DNA of 64,000 bases, from contig JAEZPG010000056.1 in assembly GCA_023413555.1 (NCBI GenBank), positions 1 through 64,000 of the forward strand, read 5' to 3'. Position 1 is the first letter of the stretch, and every line of letters begins with the position of its first letter. The position numbers and the translations under genes are program-made. This document shows, piece after piece, positions 62,435-64,000 of the stretch. The notes under the pieces were generated by a model. The model had not been told where the DNA came from, did no database searches, and saw nothing but the letters and a program-made list of their open reading frames with translations. Origin of the DNA: Bacillota bacterium. Lineage in GTDB: Bacteria > Bacillota > Clostridia > Lachnospirales > Lachnospiraceae.

Positions 62435-64000
62435 TTATTTTTTCCACATTCCAACCACCAGAACAGTCATATCATCTATGGCAACATGTTCATTCTGATC
62501 CAGTATTTGCTGCAACAACTCCTCAGCAATCTCCTGTGGATTTTTGATTTTCATCTGGGATATTAACTTAGATAAATACTTTTCTTTATCTGTCCCATTG
62601 ATGCAATCCAATACCCCATCAGAAACCATAATAATATAATCTCCATCATATAATTTTTTTGATACTTCATCCATATCAACATCATTTAGCACCCCAATAG
62701 GCATAGTGGTTGATGTAATGATTTCCACCCAATCCTTTCTCTTTATAAAGGTTGCAGCAGCACCAATCTTAATAAAGTTGCACATCCCTGTATGTAGGTC
62801 TATGATGCTCAAATCAATGGTGGAACAAATTTGCTGATCCGCTCGTAACACCAAAACAGAATTAATTAGCTTAATTGCAGTGTCTTCACGAAATCCAGCT
62901 TCCATAAACTTCTCCATCAACTCAATTACAGACTTACTTTCCCCACAGGCTTGATCTCCTGCCCCCATACCGTCTGATAACGTTATGATAAACTCTCCAC
63001 CTGAGAGTGATAAAAAGGAGTAATTGTCTCCTGACACTGTTTCACTGGTTTTAGGGGCCTTGGCTATACCTGTAAGTACTTTAAAATTCGTGTCCTCCAC
63101 GAAACAAAGCACATCATAGTCTTCCGATACTATATTCTTGGTTCCCTCCATAGGCTTCATCCGCCTATGGAGTACCTCCCCTAAGATGGTGGCCGCCTCC
63201 TTTGTAGTAATACACCGGCCATGCTTCGTCCTAAGGGTGAGGAAAAAATCCTGTCTGTGGTTACGTTTTTCTACTACAGATATATGTTTAACATCTAAAT
63301 GATGGGGTTTCATATAAGCAATAACGTCATCATACTGTTTTTGATCCAAACCAACACTTTCATACAAATCCTTAGAAAAATTCTCAATAATGGAGGCCAC
63401 CTCCAGATATTGTCCAGCTATCGCTTCTCGGCTCTGGGCCATACGATTGTGCCAGGTCATATTGAGTTTAGCCATTTCCAAACCTCGGTTTGTCTCAAAA
63501 ATAAATTCATTTAGATTAATACACTGTCTGGCAAAACCAGGAGGAATGTCTCCCTTGCTAATCTTTCCATTCTGCTCTGCTACTGTCAAGATAGAGAATG
63601 CTGCCTTATATGTATCATAAAAATTCGTTTGCCAGCAACTATGACAGTTTATACACCGTTTGCAAAGCTTATCTGAAAGCTCATCAAAGATAAAATTGAC
63701 ATCATCCTTACTTAAGGCGCTCTTGGTTTCTGAAATCTGATAAAATGTGGTAGATATAGATTTAAAGGATTCTGCAAATTCCTTGAGCTTACTTTTTGCT
63801 GTATCCTGCATCTTTTCCTTAGTCTGTGCATCCTCCCGCAATTCCATGGGTAAGTTTTCCACTGTATAAAGAATGTTTTTGGGTAACAACATAAATACGG
63901 CTGTCCCAGATGCCAAAGCTCTTACAGATGTCACCTCTAACAATCTTTTTTCATAAAAATAGCCTAAAATAATATTGGCAAGGAGAAAAGCAACACCATC
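62435..64000 (-). CDS. spoIIE: Stage II sporulation protein E, 5' part missing at window edge
   Basis: The frame runs from 62435 to the window edge without a start, so at least 521 residues are seen. Near the edge the protein has the end of a membrane domain (ANIILGYFYEKRL, then an ALASGTAVFML helix). A cytoplasmic region with CxxC-type cysteines (CKRCINCHSC) leads to the PP2C phosphatase domain (LSDGMGAG and VSDGVLDC). SpoIIE dephosphorylates SpoIIAA to release sigma-F and binds FtsZ at the polar septum. A TTG or ATG near 63943 is not the true start. Confidence 0.93.
   Translation of the reverse strand, partial: DGVAFLLANIILGYFYEKRLLEVTSVRALASGTAVFMLLPKNILYTVENLPMELREDAQTKEKMQDTAKSKLKEFAESFKSISTTFYQISETKSALSKDDVNFIFDELSDKLCKRCINCHSCWQTNFYDTYKAAFSILTVAEQNGKISKGDIPPGFARQCINLNEFIFETNRGLEMAKLNMTWHNRMAQSREAIAGQYLEVASIIENFSKDLYESVGLDQKQYDDVIAYMKPHHLDVKHISVVEKRNHRQDFFLTLRTKHGRCITTKEAATILGEVLHRRMKPMEGTKNIVSEDYDVLCFVEDTNFKVLTGIAKAPKTSETVSGDNYSFLSLSGGEFIITLSDGMGAGDQACGESKSVIELMEKFMEAGFREDTAIKLINSVLVLRADQQICSTIDLSIIDLHTGMCNFIKIGAAATFIKRKDWVEIITSTTMPIGVLNDVDMDEVSKKLYDGDYIIMVSDGVLDCINGTDKEKYLSKLISQMKIKNPQEIAEELLQQILDQNEHVAIDDMTVLVVGMWKK

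Noticed and set aside
62280..62498. Possible small gene of 72 codons on the plus strand
   Set aside because: It has no ribosome site, overlaps the end of spoIIE and the inverted repeat, and its composition resembles non-coding sequence.
1..64000. CRISPR array, intact insertion sequence or prophage
   Set aside because: No regularly spaced repeats, transposase, integrase or phage structural genes were seen in the readable frames.

Overview
The window looks like chromosome from a spore-forming, low-GC Firmicute, most likely a Lachnospiraceae / Clostridium cluster XIV relative. This is inferred from spore genes (cotJABC, spoIIE), the spoIIE-tilS-hpt-ftsH order, AT-rich codon use, strong AGGAGG ribosome sites and CCA-less tRNA genes. 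No database search was possible, so no species is claimed.

Layout. 0-3.3 kb: truncated membrane gene, cotJ spore-coat operon, small unknown gene, acetyltransferase and the remnant of an ABC ATPase. 3.5-6.6 kb: Ca2+/cation P-type ATPase with a YbaK-type tRNA-editing protein. 6.7-11.2 kb: carbohydrate ABC importer (binding protein, two permeases) with an AraC regulator. 11.4-16 kb: a decaying patch of drug-sensor-like genes: GyrI-like domains, a MerR/TipAS-like regulator split by an in-frame stop, a frameshifted YhgE/Pip-like membrane protein, and a chimera of a C45 acyltransferase-like hydrolase with an AraC/GyrI regulator. 16-34 kb: mostly housekeeping genes (rlmD-type methyltransferase, yhaM, mutS2, two-component pair, trmL, vanW, polC-type exonuclease, nth, radical SAM) plus an HtrA-like protein that has lost its catalytic triad. 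34.5-36.6 kb: tRNA-Gly, tRNA-Phe and a chemoreceptor.

36.6-48.6 kb is an L-fucose (or related deoxy-sugar) locus: fucI isomerase, FucU mutarotase, RhaB/FucK-family kinase, an RbsABC-type importer with two different permeases, a LacI and an AraC regulator. Shared palindromes of the form AGCGAAACGTTWCGCT lie just downstream of the -10 boxes of both fucI and the importer operon, which suggests one LacI regulon. Between these units lie the last 47 codons of a class II aldolase and an internally deleted aldo/keto reductase, so the regulon has lost genes.

49.4-55.3 kb: an HPr-like protein without the active histidine, then a five-gene operon (adenylating ligase, acyl carrier protein, MBOAT acyltransferase, DltD-like SGNH protein, acyltransferase-3 membrane protein) that resembles dlt but is not the canonical set. 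This is the best candidate for an uncharacterised envelope-modification system here. 55.5-64 kb: tRNA-Leu, tRNA-Tyr, a cytoplasmic GH13 neopullulanase-like enzyme, and ftsH, hpt, tilS and spoIIE (cut by the window edge). No CRISPR array, rRNA, intact insertion sequence or prophage was seen.
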